Below are positions 1-5,830 of a stretch of DNA of 21,221 nucleotides, piece after piece. Below the pieces are notes generated by a model. The model searched no databases, was not told the origin of the DNA, and was given only the letters and a program-made list of their open reading frames with translations. Position numbers and translations under genes: made by a program. Origin of the DNA: a virus; IMG/VR virus record IMGVR_UViG_3300021964_000669, positions 1-21,221 of that record. One strand, written 5' to 3'. Every line of letters begins with the position of its first letter. Position 1 is the first letter of the stretch.

Positions 1-1
1 G

Positions 2-214
2 TACACCCCAGATACTGAGTTTGATTTCTACTACGTAGAAGAATCTAGAAGATATAAATTCGAAATAAAACCAAAGTTTAATGAAAGTCCTAATTTTAAT
101 TTAGAGAGATGGTTAAAACTTCCTTACATTGAAGGACAACCTAGTGCTATAGTCGCTCAGCCAAATAGAGTTACATTGCGTGATGCTGCAATGGAACGAC
201 TTAGAGGCAAATGA
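2..214 (+). CDS. C-terminal end of an unrecognised protein (5' end outside window)
   Basis: An open reading frame enters from the left edge and ends at a TGA at 212-214, giving the last 70 residues. The visible part is mixed, with an acidic and aromatic start (TPDTEFDFYYVEE) and an ending MERLRGK. I do not recognise a family or motif. The stop overlaps the start of the next gene as ATGA, so the two are probably translationally coupled and co-transcribed. Function unknown. Confidence 0.7.
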   Translation, partial: YTPDTEFDFYYVEESRRYKFEIKPKFNESPNFNLERWLKLPYIEGQPSAIVAQPNRVTLRDAAMERLRGK

Positions 215-741
215 GATTCGAAGTACTAGATTTAAAACATGTTAGCCCGTATGCTAACGGTCCGTCCAAAGAGTGGATTGTAAAACATTACGGTGATGTG
301 TTTGGAAATATATTTTTTAACTGGTGCTGTCAACCAGACTTTAAAATCTTAAATGATGCTAAACCTTTACTTAAAAGTCAACCTAGTGATAATCCTCTGG
401 TTGCTAAACTAAACAAGTTATGCTATCTTGCCCACGAGTGGCGTGTTCAACGTCAGTGGGATAATCCTTTAGTTGTTACAGATCAAAAAGGAAATTATAT
501 AGTACATCCTGGACAGGACCGATATAACATAATGAGAGCATTCGGTGTTACATCTTATAATTTTTGTTTGATAGATCTAGAAGAAAGCAAAGATGATATT
601 GTGGCCAAGTTAGAAAAAATATTTAACAACGACGGTGTTATACAGTTTGATCAAAAGCATTTGACATTTAGGAATTATCGAGTAGATCCTACACATTATG
701 CTAAATGGATAGCACAGGACATTTCCATAGACTGTTTATAA
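211..741 (+). CDS. Unrecognised 176-aa protein, possible ParB-like motif
   Basis: Begins at an ATG sharing ATGA with the stop of the preceding gene and ends before a convergent leftward block. Soluble, no signal peptide or membrane segment. Around residues 88-105 there is a hydrophobic strand, a turn and then VHPGQDR, which recalls the strand-turn-G..R core of ParB/sulfiredoxin-fold domains (a nucleotide-binding GxxR motif). This is a weak resemblance and the rest of the protein does not obviously fit. Two adjacent cysteines (WCC) lie near residue 39. Function cannot be assigned; coupling to the upstream gene suggests a shared role. Confidence 0.75.
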   Translation: MRFEVLDLKHVSPYANGPSKEWIVKHYGDVFGNIFFNWCCQPDFKILNDAKPLLKSQPSDNPLVAKLNKLCYLAHEWRVQRQWDNPLVVTDQKGNYIVHPGQDRYNIMRAFGVTSYNFCLIDLEESKDDIVAKLEKIFNNDGVIQFDQKHLTFRNYRVDPTHYAKWIAQDISIDCL

Positions 742-768
742 GAAAAGGTTAGCAGTTTCCTACTAACC
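741..768 (-). terminator. Rho-independent terminator of the leftward block
   Basis: Read leftward, this is a 9-bp stem (GGTTAGTAG/CTGCTAACC, with one U-G pair) closed by a GAAA tetraloop and followed by TTTTCTT. Read rightward the same stem has a C-A mismatch and no immediate T run, so the design favours leftward termination. It lies between the convergent ends of the genes stopping at 741 and 836. Confidence 0.75.
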
Positions 769-835
769 TCTTCATTATTATTATTTTTTCCCTATGGGCT
801 CTAAATGTTTCTTCATCCCTTAGAGGGAGTTTTAA

Positions 836-1141
836 TTACTTTTTATTAATAAAGTCGTAGAATTTTTCAGCCGCTTCAAGAACTTGATCAATTCCAGGAA
901 CAGCTGGCATCTCTACCTTGTTCACAATTTCACCAGTCTTTTCATCACGTTTAGCAGATACTTCAAATCCGTTAAACTTTGATGCGTATTCAAACTCTGT
1001 GAATTGTTTTGCCATATCCAATACTTGTGTACGGATCTCGTAACCGTTCTTATTGAACTGTACTTTTGGCAGTGTTTCTTTAATTTGATTAGCTACTTGT
1101 TCGGCACCACGTTCGATACCTTCTCTAAATGCTTTAGACAT
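836..1141 (-). CDS. Conserved-looking 101-aa phage protein with NGYEIR...LDMAK motif
   Basis: Starts at ATG 1141-1139, 8 nt after an AAGGAG ribosome site; an in-frame ATG six bases upstream is too close to that site. The N-terminal third is amphipathic helix (AFREGIERGAEQVANQIKE). The middle has NGYEIRTQVLDMAKQFTEFE, a pattern I recall from short proteins of marine T4-like phages and cyanophages, and the C-terminus is a second helix. No signal peptide, no catalytic motif. It is the last gene of the leftward block but has its own promoter with two perfect inverted repeats, so it is probably controlled separately from the small genes upstream. Cytoplasmic; function unknown. Confidence 0.8.
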   Translation of the reverse strand: MSKAFREGIERGAEQVANQIKETLPKVQFNKNGYEIRTQVLDMAKQFTEFEYASKFNGFEVSAKRDEKTGEIVNKVEMPAVPGIDQVLEAAEKFYDFINKK

Positions 1142-1177
1142 CTTCATCTCTCCTTATGTGTATGTGTTTGTGTCTGA

Positions 1178-1246
1178 AGTTGTTAGACCTTCTAACAACT
1201 GTTACTAATGTAACACTGTTATTTATATTTGTCAATAACAGTGTTA
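1178..1246 (-). promoter_or_regulatory. Operator-like sigma70 promoter with two inverted repeats and an embedded late box
   Basis: Leftward TTGACA (1235-1230), 17-nt spacer and TACATT (1212-1207). A perfect 13-bp inverted repeat (TAACACTGTTATT at 1211-1223 and its complement at 1234-1246, 10-nt centre) covers the -35 and spacer. The centre also contains an exact T4 late-promoter octamer, TATAAATA, read leftward (1227-1220). A second perfect 10-bp inverted repeat (1178-1187/1191-1200) begins at the predicted start of transcription near 1200. This suggests repressor control plus a 5' hairpin on the mRNA; both are inferred. Confidence 0.6.
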
Positions 1247-1260
1247 TCCATTAGTGATTT

Positions 1261-1308
1261 TTATTTGCCAAACCAATCGTCAGCTTCTTCTTGAGTATAA
1301 GGCCACAT
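1261..1308 (-). CDS. 15-aa microprotein MWPYTQEEADDWFGK
   Basis: Begins at ATG 1308-1306, overlapping the previous stop as TAATG, with a GGGGAGG ribosome site 9 nt upstream, and ends at TAA 1263-1261. The strong ribosome site and tight coupling are the main evidence that it is translated. The peptide is acidic and tryptophan-rich, with a YTQEEADDW core. I recall similar YTxEEAxW strings from short alphaproteobacterial proteins but cannot verify this. It is the last of five overlapping small genes. Function unknown. Confidence 0.55.
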   Translation of the reverse strand: MWPYTQEEADDWFGK

Positions 1309-1409
1309 TATAACATGCCTCCCCAGAATAAACCGTTCACAATCATCATTCCGCATAGGATTGATAACATGATACTGAATGGCACTAGTGCTTGGAAAAA
1401 ACTACGCAT
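1308..1409 (-). CDS. 33-aa small membrane protein
   Basis: ATG 1409-1407 overlaps the end of the DUF1127 gene, with AAGGGG 8 nt upstream; it ends at TAA 1310-1308. After a short MRSFFQ start, nearly all of it is hydrophobic (ALVPFSIMLSILCGMMIV, then GLFWGGML), fitting one membrane-spanning helix. A single-span microprotein between a DUF1127 protein and a 15-aa peptide, held in place by overlaps on both sides. Role unknown; a membrane regulator or a small lysis/superinfection protein are possibilities without direct support. Confidence 0.6.
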   Translation of the reverse strand: MRSFFQALVPFSIMLSILCGMMIVNGLFWGGML

Positions 1410-1644
1410 GGGCTTTCCCCTTCCAAGTTGCGTGTTGCTTACCTCTAAGGTAATGGTCGCCCGCTTCATAGTTTTCTTTTTTAATTAGTTCACGAACTGG
1501 TTCGTTAGCAATCCAGTAAATCTCTGAACGGCTAATTCCTAAGTCATTTAGTTCGTGGTCATTTAATGCGCTAAGTTCTTTAATAGTTCTTTTTGCTAAT
1601 TTTTGTTCAGGAGTCAATCCAAATAATCTTTTTAAACTAATCAT
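1402..1644 (-). CDS. DUF1127 (YjiS-like) small protein
   Basis: An 80-aa protein. Residues 20-47 match the DUF1127 signature: an amphipathic helix, LSALNDHELNDLGISRSEI, then aromatic residues. This domain is common in short alphaproteobacterial proteins; in Agrobacterium and Rhodobacter, members bind RNA and affect small-RNA turnover and phosphate or stress responses. The C-terminal extension is basic (HYLRGKQHATWKGKAHA), which would suit RNA binding. It starts inside the preceding 66-aa gene (8-nt overlap) with AGGAG 9 nt upstream. Its location in a phage suggests interference with host RNA metabolism or capture of a host regulator; that part is inference. Confidence 0.85.
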   Translation of the reverse strand: MISLKRLFGLTPEQKLAKRTIKELSALNDHELNDLGISRSEIYWIANEPVRELIKKENYEAGDHYLRGKQHATWKGKAHA

Positions 1645-1837
1645 TTTTATTTGCTCCTAACATTAGAGCCTTGGCTTCGTCGTAATAACCTTGACGAGCA
1701 AGTTCATTTGCGGCTCTGGCTCTACCTGCTGATTCTCCAAATGCTATTACACTTACGAATGCTACGTAGAGTGCTTTGCGAACTGCGTCGCAGAACTTAC
1801 ATGTGTAAGTCCAATATGTCTGTGCTAGTGTGCTCAT
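1637..1837 (-). CDS. 66-aa protein with RARAANELARxGYYDEAKALM motif, DUF1127-associated type
   Basis: ATG 1837-1835 overlaps the preceding stop (ATGA) and has GAGGAG upstream. The N-terminal half has a cysteine pair (CKFCD) and a hydrophobic stretch (ALYVAFVSVIAFGES). The C-terminal half is a helical motif, RARAANELARQGYYDEAKAL. I know the latter from short alphaproteobacterial proteins, often found near or fused to DUF1127 sequences. The stop lies inside the DUF1127 gene, so the two are translationally coupled. Exact function unknown; a partner of the DUF1127 protein is the simplest reading. Confidence 0.75.
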   Translation of the reverse strand: MSTLAQTYWTYTCKFCDAVRKALYVAFVSVIAFGESAGRARAANELARQGYYDEAKALMLGANKND

Positions 1838-2013
1838 TGTGTTACTCCTCTAATGGTTGGTATTTTTCCTGGTCGTGTTTTCATTTGGTAATAGGCGTCT
1901 TGCCATTGATCACCATATTCTAGTTTTGCCCAACGTATTAGATCAGAGTCGCTTGCTCTACTTTTGAACAAACGGTTCACCCAAGACATCAGACTGCTAT
2001 TACTGTTAGCCAT
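1834..2013 (-). CDS. 59-aa protein, first gene of the leftward microprotein block
   Basis: The start is ATG 2013-2011, preceded by AAGGAG 7 nt upstream. The reading frame stays open further to 2103, but that extension is GC-rich structured leader and has no ribosome site. The protein is small and helical, with a short basic amphipathic start (SWVNRLFKSRASDSDLIRWAKLEYG), a DQWQDAYYQM segment and a basic tail ending RGVTQ. The tryptophans and DSDLIRWAKLEYGDQW are reminiscent of the small-protein neighbours, but I do not recognise a family. Coupled to the next gene through ATGA. Confidence 0.7.
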   Translation of the reverse strand: MANSNSSLMSWVNRLFKSRASDSDLIRWAKLEYGDQWQDAYYQMKTRPGKIPTIRGVTQ

Positions 2014-2029
2014 CTTATTTCTCCTTCGA

Positions 2030-2100
2030 TGTATGGATGCTTTGTGGTTAGCATGATACCCCGGAACTTCCCCGGCGGTGCAACTGCCTTTGGCAGTCGT
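2030..2100 (-). other. GC-rich structured 5' leader of the microprotein block
   Basis: This stretch is much richer in GC than its surroundings. In the leftward transcript it could form three consecutive hairpins: ACTGCC-AAA-GGCAGT (2097-2083), CCGG-loop-CCGG or GGAA-TTCC (2075-2061), and ATGCT-loop-AGCAT (2054-2037). The ribosome site of the 59-aa gene follows directly. It may be a structured leader or regulatory RNA; I do not match it to a named riboswitch. Confidence 0.35.
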
Positions 2101-2193
2101 CAATCACTTTTAAGGCATGGATAATGCCCTGGTCTATCCCAGTGTATGTGTGTGTCGATTGAGGATTTGTGAAAACCCTGCGCTTGACATCAG

Positions 2194-2202
2194 TATTTAC
2201 CA
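2194..2202 (-). promoter_or_regulatory. Possible leftward late-promoter box GGTAAATAC
   Basis: Read leftward this is GGTAAATAC, the same TAAATAC core found before many genes in the window. It lies about 180 nt upstream of the 59-aa gene, so a transcript from here would include the structured GC-rich leader. No good TTGACA/TATAAT pair was found for this block. Confidence 0.35.
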
Positions 2203-2216
2203 TGATAGGACAGTGA

Positions 2217-2321
2217 TGCTTACATAATTAGAGCATATTTTTGCGCAAGACTGTTATGCTATTTTAGCATGACTCTTAATTTTAAAAGATAATTACAATT
2301 ACACTGCGCTATAATAGCGCA
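2217..2321. repeat. Cluster of inverted repeats in the divergent intergenic region
   Basis: The 395-bp gene-free stretch 2014-2408 contains several inverted repeats. The clearest are ATGCTA-TTT-TAGCAT (2256-2270) and TGCGCTAT-A-ATAGCGCA (2305-2321), the latter enclosing a TATAAT-like hexamer at 2310-2315. An imperfect pair, ATGCT...AGCAT, lies near 2217-2236. They share a GCTA/TAGC core. The position between the leftward and rightward blocks suggests regulator binding sites. A TTGACA at 2184-2189 has no convincing -10. Confidence 0.45.
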
Positions 2322-2338
2322 CCCTAAAAAAATAAAGG

Positions 2339-2389
2339 TTGTAAATGTTTTTTAAAGAATGTATACTATTGTTACGAAAAGGTTAAATA
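2339..2389 (+). promoter_or_regulatory. Tandem sigma70-like promoter and late box for the 2409 block
   Basis: TTGTAA (2339-2344), a 17-nt spacer and TATACT (2362-2367) form a sigma70-type promoter. Just downstream is the late-type octamer GTTAAATA (2382-2389), 19 nt before the ATG at 2409. The block could therefore be read both early and late. Confidence 0.55.
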
Positions 2390-2408
2390 CTAAAAAGGCG
2401 TTGGATTC

Positions 2409-2681
2409 ATGAAAATAAAAACTAGATCAATTTTACAAGAACTTAATGACATTGCCGCAAATCGAAACACCGAGGCATTGATTGAGAGCAGGGCTATCAA
2501 TATCATTGATAGTGCTATTAACCTTATCGAGTCTATTAATAAACATTATAGTCCGGCCGAAGCTGATGAACTTCAACGCAGATTGCTTAACGCTATCAAA
2601 GGAGCGGACAACACCAAGTTTACTAGGGGTGTTAGAAAAATTACAGAATCTAGACGCAAGGCGAAAAAGAATGAAAACTAA
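2409..2681 (+). CDS. Unrecognised 90-aa helical protein
   Basis: First gene of the rightward block; starts MKIKTRSILQELNDI and is predicted all-helical and highly charged, with a basic tail (TESRRKAKKNEN). No membrane segment or signal peptide. The stop lies 11 nt inside the following nucleotidyltransferase-like gene, so the two should be translationally coupled. The charged C-terminus and small size would fit a nucleic-acid-associated or internal head protein, but nothing diagnostic is visible. Confidence 0.75.
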   Translation: MKIKTRSILQELNDIAANRNTEALIESRAINIIDSAINLIESINKHYSPAEADELQRRLLNAIKGADNTKFTRGVRKITESRRKAKKNEN

Positions 2682-3474
2682 TTTAAGTGAAGGCGGAAAC
2701 GTCTTTAAGGACAAAGACAAGAAACCCCTTACACAACGTATTGCTACTTCTGATGTAGAAAACACTGTTGCCTATATTGAAAAAATTACAGGACTAGACT
2801 TTACAGCAGAGAAGGGCGAGGATAATAAACCGGTTAAGTGGTTAGGTACAACTGGCCGCAAAGAAGATCCAGACGGTACATTTGAACTAAACAGTTCCGG
2901 TGACTTAGACTTGTCGGTTGATGCTAATGAAATGGATAAAGAAGAATTCTTTCAAAAAATGGTATCACAACTTGGTAAAGAAAACGTTAAGAAGTCAGGT
3001 GACAATGTACATGTTAAAACACCTATTAACGGCGACGAGTCAAATGGGTTTGTTCAAGCAGACTTTATGTTTTCAGATAATCCCAAGTTTCAACAAGGCT
3101 CAATGATTGGTGGTTCAGGAAAGTATAGAGGCGAGCATAGACATATTGTTCTTTCAAGTATTGCTAGAGCAAAGAACTTAAAGTATTCACCAAAGAGTGG
3201 ACTGCTAGATCCAGACAGTAATGAAGTTATCTCAGCTGATTGGAATGTAATCGCAAAAGAACTACTAGGACAAACTGCTACAGTAAAAGATATTAAAAGT
3301 GTTGACGCTATCATTAACTACATTAAGAAACTTCCTAACTACGAAGAACTTATTGGCGCGGCGAGAGAAACACTAGGACGTTATGATATTGAACTTCCAC
3401 AGAAGGAAGCATTTGAAAGTTACACGCCAGGAAGCATTGGTTGGATGCGTTCAATCATTGATTTAGTAAAATGA
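2671..3474 (+). CDS. Nucleotidyltransferase-like protein
   Basis: A 267-aa protein starting at ATG 2671 inside the end of the previous gene; the frame is open upstream but only out of phase over that gene. It begins SEGGNVFKD, as I recall for related proteins in other marine T4-like phages. Residues 58-84 read as the polymerase-beta-type nucleotidyltransferase signature: GTTGRK, a short insert, then SSGDLDLSVD, with D78 and D80 as likely metal ligands. D131 (QADFMF) is a candidate third acid on the following strand. Family members transfer nucleotides to RNA, DNA, proteins or small molecules; the substrate here is unknown. It is followed through ATGA by a 52-aa gene and then a ligase-like protein, so an end-processing or repair pair is plausible. 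Confidence 0.75.
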   Translation: MKTNLSEGGNVFKDKDKKPLTQRIATSDVENTVAYIEKITGLDFTAEKGEDNKPVKWLGTTGRKEDPDGTFELNSSGDLDLSVDANEMDKEEFFQKMVSQLGKENVKKSGDNVHVKTPINGDESNGFVQADFMFSDNPKFQQGSMIGGSGKYRGEHRHIVLSSIARAKNLKYSPKSGLLDPDSNEVISADWNVIAKELLGQTATVKDIKSVDAIINYIKKLPNYEELIGAARETLGRYDIELPQKEAFESYTPGSIGWMRSIIDLVK

Positions 3475-3629
3475 AAATAAAAGAAGTTGTTGATATAAGA
3501 TACAGTGCGTTCGATAAACCAGGAGCACAATTTACTATTGGTGATGTTTACGGTAAAAAGAATTTAAAAGTTCCACACGCAAAGTATGTGGACAAGACAA
3601 ACAGACAAAAGAAGTTACTTAAAAAATGA
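3471..3629 (+). CDS. Unrecognised 52-aa basic protein
   Basis: Short gene between the nucleotidyltransferase-like and ligase-like genes, joined to both by ATGA overlaps (3471-3474 and 3626-3629), which is the main evidence that it is real. Sequence starts MKIKEVVDIRYSAFDKP and ends with a lysine-rich tail (RQKKLLKK). Basic and small, possibly nucleic-acid binding or a virion component. No known motif. Confidence 0.7.
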   Translation: MKIKEVVDIRYSAFDKPGAQFTIGDVYGKKNLKVPHAKYVDKTNRQKKLLKK

Positions 3630-4726
3630 GAGCATTTGAGTTTTTAACAGAAGCCGCAGTTGGCAGAGAATTTAATCATCTAGAAGATCTAGTGTTTACT
3701 GATCCACAGGGCGGAGCATTAAAAGCCGTCGATGTTCTTAAGAATTTAGCATCAGGAGCAAAAGACGTTGCTGTTAAATGGGACGGCAATCCTACAGTGT
3801 ACTGGGGCCGAGATGAAGATGGAAGTTTTCAACTGGTTGGAAAGAACAACTGGACCAAACCCGAAGGCAAATCCAGATCTCCTGAAGAACTAGAAAAATT
3901 TATTCTAAGCAGAGGCAAGGGTGAAGAATGGCGTCCTAAGTTTGCTAAAGACATGGCAAGCCTTTGGCCTATCTTTGAAAAGGCAACTCCTACAGACTTT
4001 AGAGGTTATGTTTATGGAGACCTACTGTATCATCCAGGTAAGCCATATGCTAAACAAGATGGTAAGATCAGTTTCACACCTAATCAATCAACATATGATG
4101 TTAACCCTGGAAGTGAAACAGGTGAACGTATTTCAAGAAGCACAGTTGGTGTAGCAGTACATTCTAAATACACACACTTTGGCGATAAAATCGGCGAGCC
4201 AATTAAAGACATAAGTGCGTTAGCAGGTAATCCAGAGTTGTTTGTTGTTGGACAAACTTATGTAACACATAAGCCTGCTGTTGGAGCAGAGAATATTAAT
4301 ACTATTGCTTCAGAAGCAAAGAAAAGTCAAAGTGCTATTGCTAAAATTTTAGAGAAGCAACCAGGACTATCAGATGTGCCTGACATGGTTTATAGATTTA
4401 TTAATACTATGAGTCGGAATAAACAGTTAGATCGACTTGATCCTAAAAACTTTTTTGAATGGCTTCCTAATGGAAAAGTATCAGCACCTAAACAACAAAA
4501 AGTTATTGCACGTAACGAAGAAAATCCAGGAGCGTTTGCTTCAATGTTTTTTCTTGTTAGGGAAATAATGAAAGCCAAAGACGAAGTTATCAGAGAACTT
4601 GATAGTGCTGAAGGTGATATTAAAACACACACTAACGGCGTACCAGGCGGTGAAGGCTACGTTAAAACAGGTGATAAAGTTAAACTCGTACCAAGAGACC
4701 GCTGGACACCTTTCAGATCTGACTAA
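3626..4726 (+). CDS. DNA/RNA-ligase-like (nucleotidyltransferase-fold) protein, DUF6267-like
   Basis: A 366-aa protein. Residues 49-54 read AVKWDG, matching motif I (K-x-DG) of covalent nucleotidyltransferases such as ATP-dependent ligases and capping enzymes, with K51 the candidate AMP-accepting lysine. YVYGDLLYHPG further on fits motif III, and GGEGYVKTGDKVKL near the C-terminus (E343, K347, K351, K353) fits motifs IV-V in order. From memory this resembles the phage family DUF6267. The N-terminus, MRAFEFLTEAAVG, resembles the capsid-targeting peptides of T4 internal proteins, so it may be packaged in the virion. Coupled through ATGA to the upstream genes. Whether it seals nucleic acid is not shown; no accessory OB-fold is evident. 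Confidence 0.7.
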   Translation: MRAFEFLTEAAVGREFNHLEDLVFTDPQGGALKAVDVLKNLASGAKDVAVKWDGNPTVYWGRDEDGSFQLVGKNNWTKPEGKSRSPEELEKFILSRGKGEEWRPKFAKDMASLWPIFEKATPTDFRGYVYGDLLYHPGKPYAKQDGKISFTPNQSTYDVNPGSETGERISRSTVGVAVHSKYTHFGDKIGEPIKDISALAGNPELFVVGQTYVTHKPAVGAENINTIASEAKKSQSAIAKILEKQPGLSDVPDMVYRFINTMSRNKQLDRLDPKNFFEWLPNGKVSAPKQQKVIARNEENPGAFASMFFLVREIMKAKDEVIRELDSAEGDIKTHTNGVPGGEGYVKTGDKVKLVPRDRWTPFRSD

Positions 4727-4733
4727 AAACAGC

Positions 4734-4753
4734 AACTAAACCATAGTTTTTTT
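4734..4753 (+). terminator. Weak AT-rich terminator
   Basis: A 5-bp stem, AACTA/TAGTT, with a 5-nt loop is directly followed by a T run, just after the stop of the ligase-like gene. It is short and AT-rich, so termination may be partial. Confidence 0.4.
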
Positions 4754-4760
4754 CCAAAAT

Positions 4761-4768
4761 GATAAATA
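4761..4768 (+). promoter_or_regulatory. Late-type promoter GATAAATA
   Basis: Matches the T4 late box TATAAATA in seven of eight positions and is followed by C as at most other boxes in this window. It lies about 75 nt upstream of the structural gene at 4844, right after the upstream gene's terminator. Confidence 0.6.
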
Positions 4769-4783
4769 CTTGTACTAAGAATC

Positions 4784-4831
4784 ATGGGATACTTAGATTA
4801 TAACCAGCCCTGGAGAGGGGTATATGATTAA
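4784..4831 (+). CDS. Possible 15-aa leader peptide MGYLDYNQPWRGVYD
   Basis: An ATG-to-TAA frame within the leader of the 4844 gene, ending at the ribosome site (AAGGAG) of that gene. The ribosome site for the peptide itself is weak. If translated, it could couple or tune expression of the downstream abundant protein. It may equally be chance. Confidence 0.25.
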   Translation: MGYLDYNQPWRGVYD

Positions 4832-4843
4832 GGAGAAAATATC

Positions 4844-5242
4844 ATGGCTAATACATTCGGTGTAGTATCACCAAATTATCAAAAAATCGTAGCAGGTTCT
4901 CAGTTGGGAACTCCTGCTCTTAAGTTCATTGAAGTTGCCGCTGTTCACAGTGCAGCCGCAGTTGACTTTACTAAAGCAGATCTTGCTGGCGCAGGCGCTT
5001 ACACTGACTCACAGTCACTTATGGCTCTTGCTGTAAACGCACTACAAGGTTCAGCAGAAGTTTACATCGTTGGTGTACCTTCAGCAACTGAGTTTGTTGT
5101 TGCTATTAATGACAACACAGACAACGATGGTGTTGTTGCTGCATCTTACAGCACAATGGAAGCTGACATCTTAGCTGCAATTGGTGCTGATACTTCAGTA
5201 ACAATTACTGGTCTTACACTAACTGGTGACGACTTAGTATAA
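4844..5242 (+). CDS. Probable abundant virion structural protein, 132 aa
   Basis: Strong ribosome site (AAGGAG) and own late box upstream, and its own strong terminator downstream: a single-gene late unit expected to be highly expressed. The protein is rich in Ala, Val, Thr, Asp and Gly with almost no charge-dense or basic segments (VAAVHSAAAVDFTKADLAG; IGADTSVTITGLTLTGDDLV), a composition typical of beta-rich capsid decoration, tail tube or fibre proteins. No signal peptide. It is not recognisable as T4 gp19, gp18 or gp23. Family unknown. Confidence 0.75.
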   Translation: MANTFGVVSPNYQKIVAGSQLGTPALKFIEVAAVHSAAAVDFTKADLAGAGAYTDSQSLMALAVNALQGSAEVYIVGVPSATEFVVAINDNTDNDGVVAASYSTMEADILAAIGADTSVTITGLTLTGDDLV

Positions 5243-5289
5243 TAATTCCTAACTACCTTAGGGACCGTGACAACGGAAGGCGTCACACT

Positions 5290-5323
5290 AAAGAGCGGAG
5301 AAGAAATTTTCCGCTCTTTTTTT
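5290..5323 (+). terminator. Strong rho-independent terminator
   Basis: Stem AAGAGCGGA/TCCGCTCTT (9 bp) with an A-rich loop, followed by a run of seven or more T. It ends the single-gene unit 4844-5242. Confidence 0.9.
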
Positions 5324-5328
5324 ATCTG

Positions 5329-5336
5329 CGTAAATA
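5329..5336 (+). promoter_or_regulatory. Late-type promoter CGTAAATA
   Basis: TAAATA core directly after the terminator and 10 nt before ATG 5347. Using T4 spacing, transcription would start near 5342, giving a leader of only about 5 nt and no ribosome site. Confidence 0.5.
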
Positions 5337-5346
5337 ATAGCAGATT

Positions 5347-5718
5347 ATGAAATATAGTATTTTTACCCAAATAGACATAACAAAAGCCAGTCCACTGCGT
5401 GATGAACAAGACATGTTAAAACAAGGGCAACAGGCTAATTTTAATAGTTTGCGTCAAGCCATTGAGCTACGTGCTATTATTGTCGATGACCAAGATCCTA
5501 AACAATACACAGAGGATGGCGAGTTGTGGTGGGTTTATCACTTTGAAACTGATAGGGATGATGAGTATCTAGTTAAAAACAATCCTGTTGGTTTACTAGT
5601 AGATGATATAGATGGCATTCCTTTTATATCTGGACTAAATAATACTGTTGAGTTTGAACAGTTAGTGTTCAAAACAAAAGGCAAAAAACCAAATACAAAA
5701 GTTCAGATTAGAACCTAG
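5347..5718 (+). CDS. Conserved hypothetical T4-like phage protein, 123 aa
   Basis: Starts MKYSIFTQIDITKASPLR and includes QQANFNSLRQAIELRA and an acidic-aromatic middle (GELWWVYHFETDRDDEYLV). I recall short proteins of marine T4-like phages with the same opening (Y.IF.QVDIT...QQ.NF..L.Q.I.LR), usually among structural genes. No signal peptide, no membrane segment, no catalytic motif. It lacks a ribosome site, consistent with a nearly leaderless late transcript. Role unknown, probably late and virion-related. Confidence 0.75.
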   Translation: MKYSIFTQIDITKASPLRDEQDMLKQGQQANFNSLRQAIELRAIIVDDQDPKQYTEDGELWWVYHFETDRDDEYLVKNNPVGLLVDDIDGIPFISGLNNTVEFEQLVFKTKGKKPNTKVQIRT

Positions 5719-5721
5719 TTT

Positions 5722-5729
5722 GATAAATA
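5722..5729 (+). promoter_or_regulatory. Late-type promoter GATAAATA
   Basis: GATAAATAC overlaps the end of the preceding gene's stop region and precedes the gene at 5831 with a leader of about 95 nt. Confidence 0.6.
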
Positions 5730-5797
5730 CAATATCAAAAGGCAATACCAGGCAAACAATAAAGGCCAACGCAGAGTTTACTTTATTAACATATATT

Positions 5798-5816
5798 TGT
5801 TATCGGAGCGATAACA
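5798..5816 (+). promoter_or_regulatory. Hairpin in the leader of the 5831 gene
   Basis: Perfect 8-bp stem TGTTATCG/CGATAACA with a GAG triloop, ending 2 nt before the real ribosome site CGGAGA. The loop itself repeats a GGAG-like sequence. It may insulate or tune the ribosome site, or stabilise the message. Confidence 0.45.
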
Positions 5817-5830
5817 CGGAGATATAACAA

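Noticed and set aside
1291-1923. Rightward reading frames of 65 and 90 aa opposite the microprotein block
   Set aside because: They are antisense to better-supported genes with ribosome sites and family motifs, and have no motifs of their own.
2184-2212. TTGACA at 2184 as a rightward promoter
   Set aside because: No acceptable -10 hexamer at 16-18 nt spacing.
2482-2670. A long N-terminal extension of the nucleotidyltransferase-like gene
   Set aside because: It lies out of frame over the 90-aa gene, has no ribosome site, and the protein family starts at the SEGGNVF region.
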